The notes under the pieces are model-generated. The model was given only the letters and a program-made list of their open reading frames with translations, did not search any database and was not told the DNA's origin. A DNA stretch of 64,000 nucleotides from Cardiocondyla obscurior (Eukaryota; Arthropoda; Insecta; Hymenoptera; Formicidae). Position numbers and translations under genes: made by a program. The stretch is taken from positions 3,388,001-3,452,000 of the forward strand of contig NC_091864.1 of assembly GCF_019399895.1 (NCBI RefSeq), read 5' to 3'. This document shows positions 1-13,036 of the stretch, piece by piece (positions within the stretch are counted from its first letter, which is position 1; every line of letters begins with the position of its first letter).

Positions 1-1050
1 AGAATACTCCCTAGCGAAGATTCTTTCGTCTGGAATAAGAATGAGACTTCCTGTCGAGATTTTCCGACTCTTTCATGAGTTATCGCTCCGTGTGCTCCAC
101 GAGATCGCGAGCTTCTTCTGTAACTTTGCGAATGGTATCAACGCAAATTTAATCGTATCCAATAAGAGATCCTGAGTTACTTGAGTACTAAAATTAAAAC
201 AGAGAGAAGAAAAAAAAAACACAAAAAAAAAAGAAAGAAAGAAAAAGAGAAAGTTAGACGAGGAGAAGAAAAAAGGGCGGAGAGATAACGCGATCGCATG
301 GAATTAACAGCAAATATTAACTGTAGACCAAAGTAATTTTTTAACCATTAATGAGAAAAAACACTCGAGAACTTGGAAGTGAAATTGTAATTTTAATTCA
401 AGCCGCGCGGCAACCGCGTATATTCGGGCACATTTACGCGAGTCGGCATGTAACAAGTATCGAGTTACCGGAAACCTTAACTAGCTGTAACAAGTTAAGG
501 CAATGAAATTCAATTGCATTGGCGCGCGAGGTGCGACGGTGACGATCGCGTTCGGGGCAAACAGATCCGAGATAAAACGTTACACGTCGCGTCGAACGCG
601 TAAACGACCGGATCAGCTGATCGGCGAACGTCATTTGTCATTGTTTGCGATCAATCTTCGTCTTGTCGCGCCCCTACCTCCCCCTCGAGGAAAAAAATTC
701 ACCACCGAGAGGGATTATTAGCGCGCCGTAAACCGTAACTGCAACCTCGTTATCCGGCGAGTTAATCGAATCAAGGCGCGCGGATCCAATCGAAAGTGCG
801 GCAAAGCCGGAGAAACGTCACGCAAACCCACGACGTAAACACTGATGGACTACTGCCCGCCTGGGCTCCGATAAGTCCACGGAAACTCTTAACCCGTTCC
901 TCGCCGGCGTTGCTTAAGTAAAATTTATTGGTTTCGCGCTCCGAAGAAATTCCTCGTTTCACCAGATAAAAAAACTTGGCAGGGTATTTATTTCTGGCTG
1001 AAGCTCGCGCTGTGATTCGCATTTCTGCCGCACGAGCAAGCACTGTAGCG
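1..1050. other. Non-coding, CpG-rich, with an A/G-rich tract
   Basis: No gene is recognised. Positions 190-286 are strongly purine-rich (A runs broken by G and a few C). Positions 520-620 are dense in CpG. The open frames here (for example 503-721 +, 771-1043 -) have no domain and are read as chance frames. Confidence 0.6.
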
Positions 1051-1120
1051 ATCGTTTTGTCGTAAATAAAATATATTGTCAGATAAATAATATTAATAAT
1101 TAAAATTGCATTTTATAAAA

Positions 1121-1151
<31 letters not shown>

Positions 1152-1300
1152 TAATTTCATTATTTATATATTGATGCAATGTAAAAATTTAAATAATTTA
1201 TAACAAATGCTAGAATACATTTGTGATTATTATTTTTTAAAAAGCGTAATGGCATATAGATAATTATTGCAATTTCATAAAAAAAAAAAAAACAATTTTA
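1051..1300. other. AT-rich island with an AT microsatellite
   Basis: The segment is almost wholly A and T. It contains an uninterrupted AT dinucleotide run at 1122-1148 (about 13 units) and an A run near 1279-1292. Nothing else is seen in it. Confidence 0.7.
1122..1148. repeat. (AT)n microsatellite
   Basis: About 13 uninterrupted AT units inside an AT-rich island. Confidence 0.9.
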
Positions 1301-3020
1301 CCCTTTTTGAAAGTAAGAAAATATAATATATAAGTTATGATTTTTCAATGCATGTGAGCGAAGTGCAGTCACGGCTGCGGAATTTTCTAAAGAAAACGTT
1401 TTACTGATTTTTCGACGGAAATCTGGAAAAATGTCAATGCCACTTCTCGAGAAAGGCATTTCATACTTGCGGACCCGCGTCGAATCGTAAAGCTCATGCA
1501 AGTTCGAAGGCGTTCGCACGGGAAATAGCGCGCCTGAAATTCTTTTTCTCGCAACAACGCGCAGCACGCTCGGCTTCATCATTGAAATCGAATTAGCCAA
1601 ATTTCGTAGCCGCCGCCGTGTACGATACCGTCGTATTTCGTTCAACGACTACCGCAAACGCGAAACGTGTGTGTGCAGCGGAGTCGAGAGGATCGCGACG
1701 TAAAAAGAGAAAAAGATAAAAAAAAAAAAAAAAAAAATAAAAGAGATGTCAAACAGCTTTCTCCGCGTAAGTTGCGACGTGAGCTTCTCGGGTTGAATCG
1801 ACACTCGTCGTCGCTTTAAACTCTTGAAACTGCGCTCGAGCTTAACCAAACTAAAAGCACGCGGCTACGCACGCCGAATTTGTGCTCGATACTACATATT
1901 TTCCTACTCCCAGACCGCCGATTACGCAACTATTTTACCGCCTGCGCCCGTTTAATTGCTCTCGTCCACTATTCGTGTCAAGTGCGGTGTGTTTTATCCG
2001 CATAAAGTAAACCGTACGTACCAAATACGATACGAAATGCAGACAGGGAGTAAAGCGGAAAATTGTGCCACGTCGCGTTCGAATATCTGTCAGAATTTAT
2101 TCGCCGAATAATCTATTGCGTTTCGCGTTTGCGTAGCTTTGTTACAATCGCGCTTTCCTTTGCGATTAAACGCGAGACAAACGAATATGCGAGCAAGGAG
2201 GGGTGAGTAAGGGGGGAGGAAGGGGGAGGGGGATTACCCGTTACGTGCTCACGCGAGACTCCCACGCACGACGACGGCGGCACAAAGAAATACGCTCGGG
2301 ATCCAAAAACGCACGTTGCAAGCGCCGCTAAAACGAGCTCGGCGAGGATCGCGGTGACTTTTTTCTTTTTTTTTTTTTTTCGAGTCGTTAGCGGAGCCGG
2401 TGCCCGAGCTTGTCGAGACGATGAAAATAAATACGAGTGGACGAGCATTAAGAGGGAGGAACGGCAGATAAGCTACCCCCTACCGCGCAACAAAGGGTAG
2501 AGGGCGAAGTACCATTTTTCGCGCGTACTCACTCATCGCGGCGACCCACATTTTCTTACCCCCGAGTTTTCCTGGGCAGGGCGCGAGATGTAGTCGCGAT
2601 AAATCGGAAGTTCATAAAAATCGCGTCACGCGATCGCCGCGTAAATACCGGCGGCTTACTTTACGAACTCTCCGCGAGATTACAGGCGTTACCTGTAATG
2701 CGAAAGCGGGAAACGCGTGTCTGATCGCGCGATCGCGGCCCCCTGGCCATTGAACGCCGGAAAGCCGGGAGTTTTCTCGCGGAAAGCTGTCGCGCGCTTG
2801 CCCATGCAAAATGACGTCTCTCGTGGCATGAAAATCATAATTCCTCGCCGACGGATACGCTCGCTGGACGATCGAGCCCCCGATCGAACAACGGGGCTAC
2901 AAAAGCCCGGGTGGGACTTTTATTGCTTGTCGAACGCGATATGACGGTGTGCCGGCTCGTCAAACGAGTGGATATCACAAGCCAAGTTTCGGATTCGATA
3001 CGTGTCACGTTGAATCAGTA
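1301..3020. other. Non-coding, CpG-rich; A run, G4 motif, small hairpin
   Basis: A 20-nt A run lies at 1718-1737 and a 15-nt T run at 2366-2380. A four-run G-quadruplex motif is at 2200-2232. A perfect 8-bp inverted repeat, ATTACAGG-CGTTA-CCTGTAAT, is at 2679-2699. No coding sequence is supported. Confidence 0.6.
2200..2232 (+). other. G-quadruplex motif
   Basis: Four G runs of 4, 6, 5 and 5 with spacers of 7, 5 and 1 nt on the plus strand. This fits the standard G4 pattern. Function is unknown. Confidence 0.6.
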
Positions 3021-3700
3021 CCTACGTTTTTAGTTTAAGGAGTATCGTTCATTTAACAAACGTTACTGACATTATTAAAGACAATTTCCTCATTTTACGC
3101 GACGATAAAGTAAGTAGATCGATAAATAATATGTATAAATAAATTTGTTTTTTTTTTATCGCCACTTTAAAGCTCATAAACGCGAATGCAGATTTATTAC
3201 ATAAAATGTTAAGAACGTAAAATCAAAATAATTTAAAAACTCTGTCAAAAAAAAAAAAAAAAGCAGTTTGAGTTTCTTATTATTTGATTAGAATTTCTTT
3301 AAAGTATCACTTCTCTAGTTCTCGCTTTCAGTGCCTCGTGTAATCGCCTTAATGTAAAATGTAATCTGTTTCGTGACGCGTGCAGGTCAGAATCAGTCAT
3401 TCCTATCTGAGTAGGTATCAAAAGTAGAGCACTCATTTAAGTCGTAACAAATATGTTTCTCTACGAAGTAAGGTGAAGAAAAAACGTTTAAGCTTTTATT
3501 TTATAAAAAAAAATTGATAGAATCGTAGAATTTAAAAGATTTAATTTCTTCGTCGTTTTATGCGTGTCGCGCGATCCTGTTAATAAATTCTATTAATAAA
3601 TCCAAGTTATTGCATTTAACGAAAAATGTAATTTAGCCGTTAATATATCGACATCAAAAGAGCGCGACGATTAGATCAAGAGAAGAAAAAAGGGGCGAAA
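3021..3700. other. AT-rich non-coding segment
   Basis: AT-rich with a 16-nt A run at 3247-3262 and short TTAATAAAT-like tandem words near 3581-3600. No gene or element is recognised. Confidence 0.6.
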
Positions 3701-5480
3701 GATAGGAGAAAGACACGGGCGGGTCATCGATACACGCATGTTTGCTAGGAAAAGCGTATACCATAAAGACGTTTACACCGTCGTGATTCACTTTAAAGAG
3801 GCCCCGCTGCCCTCGACATATATCGCGTATCAGCCACCATTGGTCGCACCGGAGGTAAGGATCGCCGTTACGTGAATCTCAAAGTGCGAGCGACAGCAGA
3901 AAATAAAACAAACATCTGTTTGATCGGCGCGATCGATATCCCGTTTGCCTTGAGAGAGATAGAGAGAGAGTTTGCCGGTGAAAGCGCAGATTCGCCGGAA
4001 TTTCTATCGCGGAGAAATACGATCTCGGCATATTGATGACACGCACTTGTGCATCGCAAGACGGTAAAGCCGAATATTTCATGCTCACGGTAGACGCGGC
4101 GTGTAGACGCTATTTATGGGGCGGTATAAATAACGCGCTTGAATTTTTTATTGTACTTCGCGCGCGAAATTCCGGCCCTTCGATACGTAACGCGAAATAC
4201 GCTCGCGTCGCGCGATGAATATTATCGCGGAAGGACCAAGTTGCGGGAGTTGAAGCATCCCGGGGCATATTCCAAGTACATGTATATTGAAGATCCAACT
4301 TCGGGTTCGCGAGGTAAAGGGAAAAGAGCCGAACCTACTTACAGGAAGAAAAATATTATTTCTGCTCCTCAATAAAAAAATTTTTTTTTTTTCCTTTTTT
4401 TCTCCTCCAACCGACCTCCCTCGACCCCGTCGACTTTTATGCACGCGAGATTGTCGATGACTACGCCGGGTGTAAAGCACTTCGCCCCGCGACCGTATTT
4501 GCAATTATATCAGCGGGCTTAAACTCAAAGGACTGAATAAATTATATTCCAACACTGAATTAATTTCACATAACGCCCGGGAATATTATGCGATAGAAAG
4601 TGCGCCAGCCTGATGAGATGTCGTCACCAGTATCGAGATAAAACGATTAAATTGAGCGTACCTCGCGGAAAGAAAAATATCGGCGCAATGAGAAACGAGA
4701 CGATAACCTTCGGACAAGGCAAAAAGCCATATATTTATAAAAATACTGCTGCTCGTAAGAAAAAGAGAGCTTCGAAAGTATTATGCTCGGCCGCTTATAG
4801 GTACGTGTGCAACTGAGTCGCACTGACACTTCACTTGATTGCAAGCGGGTGCAGGGCGAGGAAAGTCCCCTCACGGAAAAGATGTGGCCTATTTTCGTAC
4901 GAAATGCGATGTCTCTCGACGGCTTTTTAAGAGTTATTCTGAATCCACGTCAAGCTTGCGGTAATTAAAGCCTTGAAAAGGAGACGAGGGCGCGTACGGA
5001 AACAATGACCATTACCCTATTTCTCTCCTACGTGGAATTTTAAAATTTCGATTAGAAAATAAAAAAAAAGCCCCAGTCCATTACCTTCATCGTCGTCGCG
5101 GTACGGTTTGTTTTGGGGATTAGGCTATTCATTCCCTCAAATTAAAGCGAGGGGCCGAGTAAAGTGCCGTCTTTTGACTCGCAGCCCCAGATAATTGTTA
5201 AGGCCTTTTCCAGCTGCACGGCATTGACGACATTCGAGCGGAGAACTCGACGGGATTATTTCGCTGGATATTACAAGACTTAATCGAATTAACGTCACGA
5301 GTTGGATAAACAGAAAAAACTCACGTTTCCAACGGTCGTTATGGGACCCTGGATATTTCACCCTGGAATATTCTGATATATTAAGACTACCAAAAATACA
5401 ATTCAAATCTTTGTTTTTAGAAGTTATTATATTCAACTTTTTTTTTTTTTTTAAAGCGTCTCTCGTATATATAGCGAGTC
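3701..5480. other. Non-coding, mixed composition
   Basis: It contains a short GA repeat (3957-3971), a T run near 4379-4392 and a T run near 5439-5452. Overlapping frames at 4033-4504 on both strands show no family resemblance. A GAGGAAAGTCC word at 4858-4868 was examined as an RNase P RNA signature and rejected. Confidence 0.55.
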
Positions 5481-6550
5481 AATAAAGTAATCGAAGTCCA
5501 CCGTGTGTAGCGCGCAGGGAGAATTTTTACACCGCCGTGCAGCTGGTAGGTGAAACAGGCCTAAAATGAAGTTTCAAAGCGAATCTCGTCTGTTTACACG
5601 TGACTCACGTAAATCGGATAGGGGAAGCGCCGCGGCAAGTCTTCGGGCAAGTTTTCGCGAATGGGTGGAGGGACTAGCGGCTGAAGTTTGTAAAACTATC
5701 ACACTCTCATCGGCCCGCATACGTGTTCCGCAGCCCCTACGTGCGTGCGATGTCTCCACTTTAGCGGATGCTGCATGCAATGCCAAGGCACCGTCGTTCG
5801 TGTGTCCTGCATGTGTACGCGTGTGTATCTTCCGTGCGCACGGGCGCGTGCTGCATTTATATAAATAAACCGTACTATTCACGCAAATACAGAAGTCTGT
5901 GTGTCCGTGTGCCACGTGTACACCTCTTCCCTCCCTCTTTCCTTGACGATTCATACGAGCACGTGAGTACCTACTTGTTAAGCGTACGTACGCTCTCGGA
6001 GTGCTCCCTATATGCACCGAATACGCGTTTGACTACTTCATGTTTGTCAATATCGCTGCCGTATCTTGATGCGCGCACACGCGAGTACATACGCCTCGAT
6101 ACATACATCCCTCGCGCATGAAAGCGCCTTTCGGCGACTGTGTTCAAGTTCCGCCGCCGCGCCAGTGATCTTTTCGCAAATGTTGCCGTAGTATCGTAAC
6201 TCGGCACGAAATATCATTTCCGCCAATCATACCGAATATCGACATCCACTGTATTAAAAATACAAGTCGCTGACGGAATATAAAAGAACGTCAAAGAGAG
6301 CCCCCCCCCTGCCGTCTTATAAAGATCCCGTGAGTTACAGAAAATAAGCATGTCACCCCTCGTAAATCATAAACGCGAGGTTCGAGTACCGTGCAAGGAT
6401 CCCGAAAGAATACGATCTTTGCATAGGCAACAATAGCCGGGCACCAAACCGTATAACTTTTAAGTTTCGCGACGTAGTATAGGGCATACACGCCATTTAA
6501 TTCCAGCGACCCCGTGTATCTTTCATTGTTAATACTTGACGTTGTAGATT
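5481..6550. other. Non-coding, rich in alternating TG/CA/CG steps
   Basis: From about 5690 to 6120 the text is full of CGTG, TGTG, CACG and GCGC words, the alternating purine-pyrimidine pattern that favours Z-DNA. A perfect 14-bp palindrome, AGCGTACGTACGCT, lies at 5981-5994, and nine consecutive C at 6301-6309. The open frames across it (5574-6121, both strands) are rich in Arg, Cys and His, as expected from this composition. Confidence 0.5.
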
Positions 6551-7080
6551 ACTGGACTTCCTTTATGCCCGGAAGGAAACGCGTTCTCTTATCTGCGTTC
6601 ATATAAGCCCTTCGACGTGTATGCGCGCCCCCCGTGTACGTGTGGGATGTACGCAGCCGACGTGTGTGAGGAAAGCGCAGTTCCGCTAGGGATAATATCG
6701 GGCCCGATAAAGGAGCATCCGCGTGTTCTCCCGAGAGACGTCCCGTCGCCGTGCAGAGGAAACGTTTCCGGAATACAGAACACGGGCAATGTTCACGTCC
6801 GTGACGGCGGATCCGTATGGGTCGCCAATGAATTCCTAAACGAGCCTCGTCGATTCGCGCGAGTAAGCGAAAAATCGTGAAAACGTCATAAATGAAAAAT
6901 TTTAAACCACGAAGTCGCATAGGTAGAAAAATATATTACGACCCTTACTCTCCGTAAATCTCATTTCTTAATGTTTTTCCACACAGCGAAGTCACGGTAA
7001 AGTCATCAAATTTTTTTTTTTTTTTCTTTTTTTTCCGTGCCGCAAAAAATGTTTTCTGGCAAAGCAGGTAGTTCGGGAGA
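6551..7080. other. Non-coding, mixed composition
   Basis: CpG-rich up to about 6880, then T-rich with a broken T tract near 7010-7035. The frame at 6549-6920 (-) has no recognised domain. Confidence 0.55.
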
Positions 7081-7830
7081 TACACTTTGTTTCTCTTTTA
7101 AACGAATAATTTCAATCGCGCGTATATGTCCGGGAAAAATAAATAGTTGAAATAAAATAATAAAAATTAAATTTTCTTTTACAGAAATAAAGAGATAAAG
7201 GAAATAATAGTAATAAAATAATTATAAAATTGTAAAACGTTACATTACAGAAGAAAAGTGGTATAAAATTTTTTAACAAAATGTTTAGGAAAATTTCAGA
7301 GCAGAGAGCAGCATTTTAATATGCAATATATGTATATACATATATATATATATACATATATACATATATATATATAAAGAATTAAATGTTTTTCGAGTTG
7401 CAGATCAAAAAGCGTAATTTTATTTTATTTGTTTTGTGGGTTGAATTTCGTTGATTAACGAATACGAGTAAAATTTACATTTACCCGAAATATTTGCCGA
7501 CAACACTTTATGCAACTGTGGGGGCTGTTACTATTTGATAACTTTCTGTCCATGCAGTCCAAACACAATCAGAGGGTGTACATTTAGTTTATTTTGAAAT
7601 TTATGGCAATTTTATCTTTTGTACATCCCATTACGTTTTCATAACTTGATGCGCGAGTAATTGTATTCGATGCAAATACAGCAATAATAAAGATTGTGCA
7701 AATTTCAAATTATTACTACAAACAATTGTCCGGAAATGTTAGTCGAAATTGTTATATTAATGATAATTATGAAAATCCAGTTCATCCGCCCCGTTATTTT
7801 GTTATCTTTTCCGCGGTTATAGTTTTGCGT
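7081..7830. other. AT-rich island with a TA/TACATA tract
   Basis: AT-rich throughout. A degenerate TA microsatellite with interspersed C and G occupies 7326-7376. No gene is seen. Confidence 0.65.
7326..7376. repeat. Degenerate (TA)n tract
   Basis: About 50 nt of alternating T and A, interrupted by TGTA and TACA steps. Confidence 0.85.
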
Positions 7831-9290
7831 TTGTCTACTCTATTTTAAATCGCTTTATAAATGGTTTCGAATGCCGGGCGAATTTCCCAACAACAGAAGG
7901 AGATACTGTAATTAACGCGAGCCGCGACAAAAGGCGCGGCGCACGTAAACGCGAAAGCAACACATCGCGAAATAATTCGCCGCAACTTTTTATTTCATTT
8001 CGGCATAAATCTGCCGGAACGGTGTAACTGCGTGGTATTATCATTAGTTACTTCTATCCAGGTTTGTTAAGCTCGTTTACACGCAAGCAGCACTCGGAAA
8101 GAGGAGATGCGTCCATTCTCATGCAACAGCTCAATTAGAAATATTTAATTGCACACGTGAAAATTTATCTCGCCGCTTCAGCGTTTATCACCGGGCCGGC
8201 GGCGGCCGGGATTGTCGATTATCGATCGCGCATCGGAAAATCAGTTCCGCGAATCACCCGAGGGGTGAAGGGGAAAGGGGGAGAAGGGGGGAGGGGAACA
8301 AGCGAGGAGGTGGAAATCGCAAAATTTAATTCGACAATAAACGCTCGCTTCGTTTCTGCTGCTAATGCACCTACGTGCCCGTGTAAATACAACTTATGTT
8401 TGCAACACAATCGCGCGCATTATTGATGATATTACAATTAATTACGATCTTGTGTCCGGCATAGCCCCCGTAATATCATTTTGCAATTTAGCCGCTATTA
8501 ATTATAACTTCATTAATGCCGTATCGCGTACGGGGTGGTGATTGATACAATTATAATCGTTCAATTAGTCGGCGTGCACACGGCAGCGGGGTCGCTGAGT
8601 CGATATCCTTGTCTCTTTATCGTACTTAACGACGAACGGCGTCGCGCGGGCGTGATAACAGAGTTTTACTCGTTCCGACTTCTAATGGGAATGTAACATT
8701 GCAATTAAAACTTTTTACATTCTTACGAGGTATGGCGAGCCGGTCGGCCGGCTGTTTTCCATTCTTGACCCTGCTAACGCCCGCCGGCACTCGCCCGCCG
8801 CCGCGATTTTCGAGCTTTCATCCACGTTGCCTTCTTTTTTTCTTCCCCTCCTCCCCCCCCCTCCTTTGCTTTACCTCGCGATGCCCCTTTTTCCCTCCGA
8901 CCATCCTCGGCACCGCAGATATATTAACCGCCTGTGTTCTCCCCGCTGTATTATGCAAAGTGGAATTACTCAAGTTCTGTAACTCTTCAAGATGTAAATA
9001 ACCACCTCTGAAAATTCAATCTTCAACCGCGCTCACGTTCTGCGAAGGGACTTCCTCCCAGCGCAAAACGCGCTCACCTCCACCGAGGGACAAACTTGCG
9101 GAAATTAGAGAACGTTTAACCTGTTAGACGAGCAAGGAGAGCTGAATCGTCAGCGAATCGGTGCTGCGTTACGCGCATTTGCAACTTTTCCGCGATATAA
9201 CGCGCGAATTTCGTTTTCTACTTTCTTACAGCCGCCAGGCGCTGCAATTTTCGTGCGAATCAACGCGCGATCAATAGCGGTAGGATTATT
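7831..9290. other. Non-coding; G4 motif, TAAT-rich block, acceptor-like site
   Basis: A five-run G4 motif is at 8262-8296. From 8440 to 8570 the DNA is free of simple repeats and carries several TAATTA-type words, as in homeodomain-bound enhancers (inference only). Nine consecutive C lie at 8853-8861. At 9210-9231 a pyrimidine tract ends in TTACAG, a good splice-acceptor shape, but only 16 open codons follow before a weak GTAGGA donor. Confidence 0.5.
8262..8296 (+). other. G-quadruplex motif, five G runs
   Basis: G runs of 4, 4, 5, 6 and 4 with spacers of 1-4 nt. It is one of the strongest G4 patterns in the window. Role unknown. Confidence 0.7.
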
Positions 9291-9650
9291 AATTTTTAAC
9301 TAATAATTCAAATGTTCTACATTGCAATAATGGTATGTTGGAATGAACAAATAACAGATTGAAGTTAACAGAACAAATAACTCATTAATAAAGTAGAACA
9401 AACAACGTTATGTTTCAAGACAATTATTTTTTAAATATCTGTTTTCCGGCTGTGTGCTTTTGTAGATAATTAAAAAGAATTACATACCTCGCAAAAAGAA
9501 AAAGAATAATAAACCCAAAAATAAATCTTAAAAAATAAACCTTTTAAAGTTTTACTGATGTTTCCATGTCAAAGTACCGTTTATAAAAAATAAAATAAAA
9601 TAAAATAAAATAAAAATTACGGAAACGGAATATATCGATTCGATTTCTTC
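9291..9650. other. AT-rich island
   Basis: A/T-rich, with many AATAA and AAATAA words, ending in a TAAAA pentanucleotide repeat at 9591-9615. Confidence 0.65.
9591..9615. repeat. (TAAAA)5 microsatellite
   Basis: Five perfect TAAAA units in tandem. Confidence 0.9.
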
Positions 9651-12600
9651 AATCACGGTGCCCGGCGTCGAGGTATCGCGACGGAATTGGCCGCATGAGA
9701 TACAAGCGAGCCATCCGTAACGTCATTATAAAAAAATCCAGAGACGGGGTGTATCGGTGTGCTTTGCTTACAGCGACGGCTGTTCGGTCGGTCATGCGAT
9801 TCTTGCGATAATTTCGCGCGAACATGCAAGCCCGTCCCGGCTTCGTGCCGGTGGCTTGGGCGGTTGTTTACGTGACGGCAATGAACTGCAACTGTCAAGG
9901 AGATACGATCGTTCTTATCCGTACCCCACCCACTCACTTCTATACCTGAACGAGGCACACTCCGCCTCGAGTGCCAGACGTTTTCTCGTTTGCGTTAAAC
10001 GATCTCATCTTCCCCGTCGAGTCGTTTTTCGAGAGTCCTACGCGAGATTGGATATTCTACGTGACGCTCGATCGTTTTCAATCGCAGTATTGATGATAAA
10101 CATACTTCCCCCGACGAGATTCTGTAACATCACTTAACGCACCGTTTAAACAATTATCTTGCATTGCGTTTTTCACATCGATAATACGAAATATCTGATG
10201 TCATCGGAAATTAACAAACAAAACGATGAAACTCGATAAACGTGTAAAAGAATTGGATAATCGCATAATTTGATCTCCTTTTCAACGAGCTATCATACAC
10301 ATCGTTAAAAAAAAACAAGAAAAAAAAAAGAAATCTGAAACAATTTTTTCGATCTCTAAAAAGTATAATTACGATTCATTTCTCTCAATTCACATCGAGA
10401 CACGGAATATTGAACGATACCACAGCGATGAATGTAACAGGGTATACACACTCGTATTATACATAACATACGGTCCCGTCTGCGAAATCTCGACGTTGCC
10501 TCGTTGGTTGCAAATATTCAATAATGGATACTTGATAAAACGTTCGGGACCACTTTGGGAAAAGAGGTCAGATTTGCGCGCGCGAGAAGAGAGAAAAAGA
10601 GATACGCGCGGATACGTCGATAGGCGTGATAATTTTTTTGTACGCGACGCGAAGTCACGGGACCGATATAATATAGGTACACATAGGAGCTAGGCAAAGA
10701 GGAGAACGGAGAGGAGAGGTACGACGAGCTCAACGAATTGTTTCTCGTTTCATTGCCCCGGTGATGCGGAACAACGAGTCGACAGAAATGTCCAATCTGT
10801 TGGCTTTGAGCGCCCATGATGAACGTAGGGTGAATAGTAGCCCGCCATGGGGGCGCGAGCGGGATACGATGATACCAAACGAGGTGGCGGCACTTCAAAC
10901 CCTTTAACCGAACGCAATTTTCCACCGTTGTAAATCTTCCTGCGGCCTGTATTTTTATCGCGCCGGGCCGAAAACAAATTTCGTAGGTGCACGACCTTTA
11001 ACATCAGATGCAAATGAAAATCCGCGGGGGAAAACCCGAGCGGGGACGACCCAGTTTCGCGCCGGATATCGCGGCACGACGAGCTGCGACGAGCAATCGG
11101 GGGAATCAGTAATCGGCCGAAAGATGAAGATTGATCGCCGCGATTTATATGAAAAGTCGCCGAGAAGCGCGGGCGGACGTACGCTGAATGCGCTTTAACG
11201 GACCAAAAAGATTTGCATTTCCCCGATTGGAAAATATTTTCTCGTCGTTAATTAATTTAAATGTAGATAAGGAAGATAAATTAGATTTTTGCCTCCTTCG
11301 TCGAATCGCTCCGACAAAAAAGAAAACCTTTCCCCCCTACCCCCCGCTTCCCAGCTCCCTGGAATATGTCGGCCGAAACGAAAACGCGGGGGCCTGTGTG
11401 ATATATCCTTATTTGAACCCACGAATATTCATGCTAGAAGAAATCGCACGAATGTTCCGCTACTTAAACTTGCCTCGACCCACTTTGTTTCTGGGCGGAA
11501 TGATGCGATTAGATTAATGGCACAGATATATGAACAGGATATTACGAGATTAGAATCGGGGGATTTTGAATTTTCACGAACGGCGTGCAAGATAATAGTC
11601 TACGAATGAGCAGCGTGATAAGCGCTTATATACGTGCATTTAAGGATGATTACTTATTATACTTCTCTTCATTATTACTTTCGAAGTAGCACATCCCTAT
11701 CGCGCTCCAAAAAGACGTTCTTGAAACGCATAATTGCCGAATAAACGTCCCTAATCGCCTTCGTCACGTTTCGCTCGCGCACATTCTAGAGAATCGCCGA
11801 CATAATGAACTAACTTTCAGTTAAACGATCACATTGATAACGATCGTGCACAATCAACGAATTTCGACGAATAATCCCCCACGTTTATGTATAATAGGAA
11901 ACTAATAATCGTTGAGCGCGTCTCGAAGTCTCGGCGTACGTTCCGCGGGGATCTAATAAAATATCTCGCGTGATATATGTATAAGCGCGAAAGACACGGG
12001 ATGTTCCGCCGTACGTTTATCGGCAGGTACGCTAATGCACCTTCGAAGGCGCGTAATGCGCAGAGCATGCAATCTTAATCGAGATCCCCGGGAAAATCGC
12101 TCCGACCCATTTGCGGGCGCGATAACGGCCGAAGTTCTAATCGAGTTCGTCAACAGTCGAATTAATAATCGGACGGTGGGAATCGCGCGCGGAGAATCTG
12201 GACGCGCAGTCGAAAATTGACGGTGAGAGCTCGAGGGGGAAAGAGAGAGAGAGAAAGAGGCCGATGAAAGCACCGCGCATCCGGCTTGCAACCTCCGTGA
12301 TAGCGCAGCTCTTGGATAATAGCGCGATAAATATGCTAATTTCAGGGGGCAATTTTTTCGCACGGGCTTTTATCCCGGCCGCGAAAACAAATTCCACGGT
12401 CGCGCGCGTGACCAAGGCGCGGCGGCGGCGATGGCGGCAATCGACTGGTTTTCCGCGGCAAATTATCACCGTCGGAACGAAAGAACGTGCCCCCGGTCCT
12501 TACGGTCGGTTTAAGCGTGCAATTACGCGAAAACTCCGACGATTAGATTAGCGCGTGAGGAAGCGGCTTCGAACGACCGAGGGTTGATAATGGAAGCTTC

Positions 12601-12830
12601 CCCGGTGCTCAAATGTTTTCGAAGACACGCGGCGCATTGTCACTCGAAATGGGAGGACGCCCTGATTTTGGTGGCGATTATAGCACGAAACTACTCCACG
12701 ACGCATAATTACCGTCGTATTGTATCAGGGCGGGGGAGGGCCATTGAGAACTGCTCAATGCTATTCACCCCGTTTCCTCCGAGACACCGGTAGAAGCGTG
12801 CCTTGACTGCAATTCCAGGCAGATTGCATA
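9651..12830. other. Non-coding, CpG-rich
   Basis: Mostly unique-looking CpG-rich DNA. Features are a GA tract at 12241-12260 and a perfect 7-bp hairpin, CATTGAG-AACTG-CTCAATG, at 12742-12760. Frames such as 10518-10925 (-), 11188-11609 (+) and 11953-12469 (-) carry no recognised domain. Confidence 0.55.
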
Positions 12831-13001
12831 CCAATTCAAATTTGCATCACACTACTTTCGGTCCGTTTAATTATGTACGAATGCAATACAAGATATTCAA
12901 CTTGAGATATTGTTATTCGATCAAATCCTTATTTATATATCAATTAAAAAAAAATATCTTATCGCAATAAACTAAGTATCTCTTTAATCATTTTCTTCGG
13001 C

Positions 13002-13036
<35 letters not shown>

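Noticed and set aside
4858..4869. GAGGAAAGTCCC, the core signature of bacterial RNase P RNA
   Set aside because: No matching second conserved region or foldable RNase P scaffold follows, and eukaryotic nuclear RNase P RNAs have a different core. Judged a chance word.
7574..7629. GGGTGTACA and TGTACATCCC as terminal inverted repeats of a tiny element
   Set aside because: The pairing is only about 9 bp with a one-base shift, and TGTACA is self-complementary anyway.
9210..9280. Microexon after the TTACAG acceptor at 9231
   Set aside because: Only 16 codons before a weak GTAGGA donor; all three frames are short and no protein similarity is seen.
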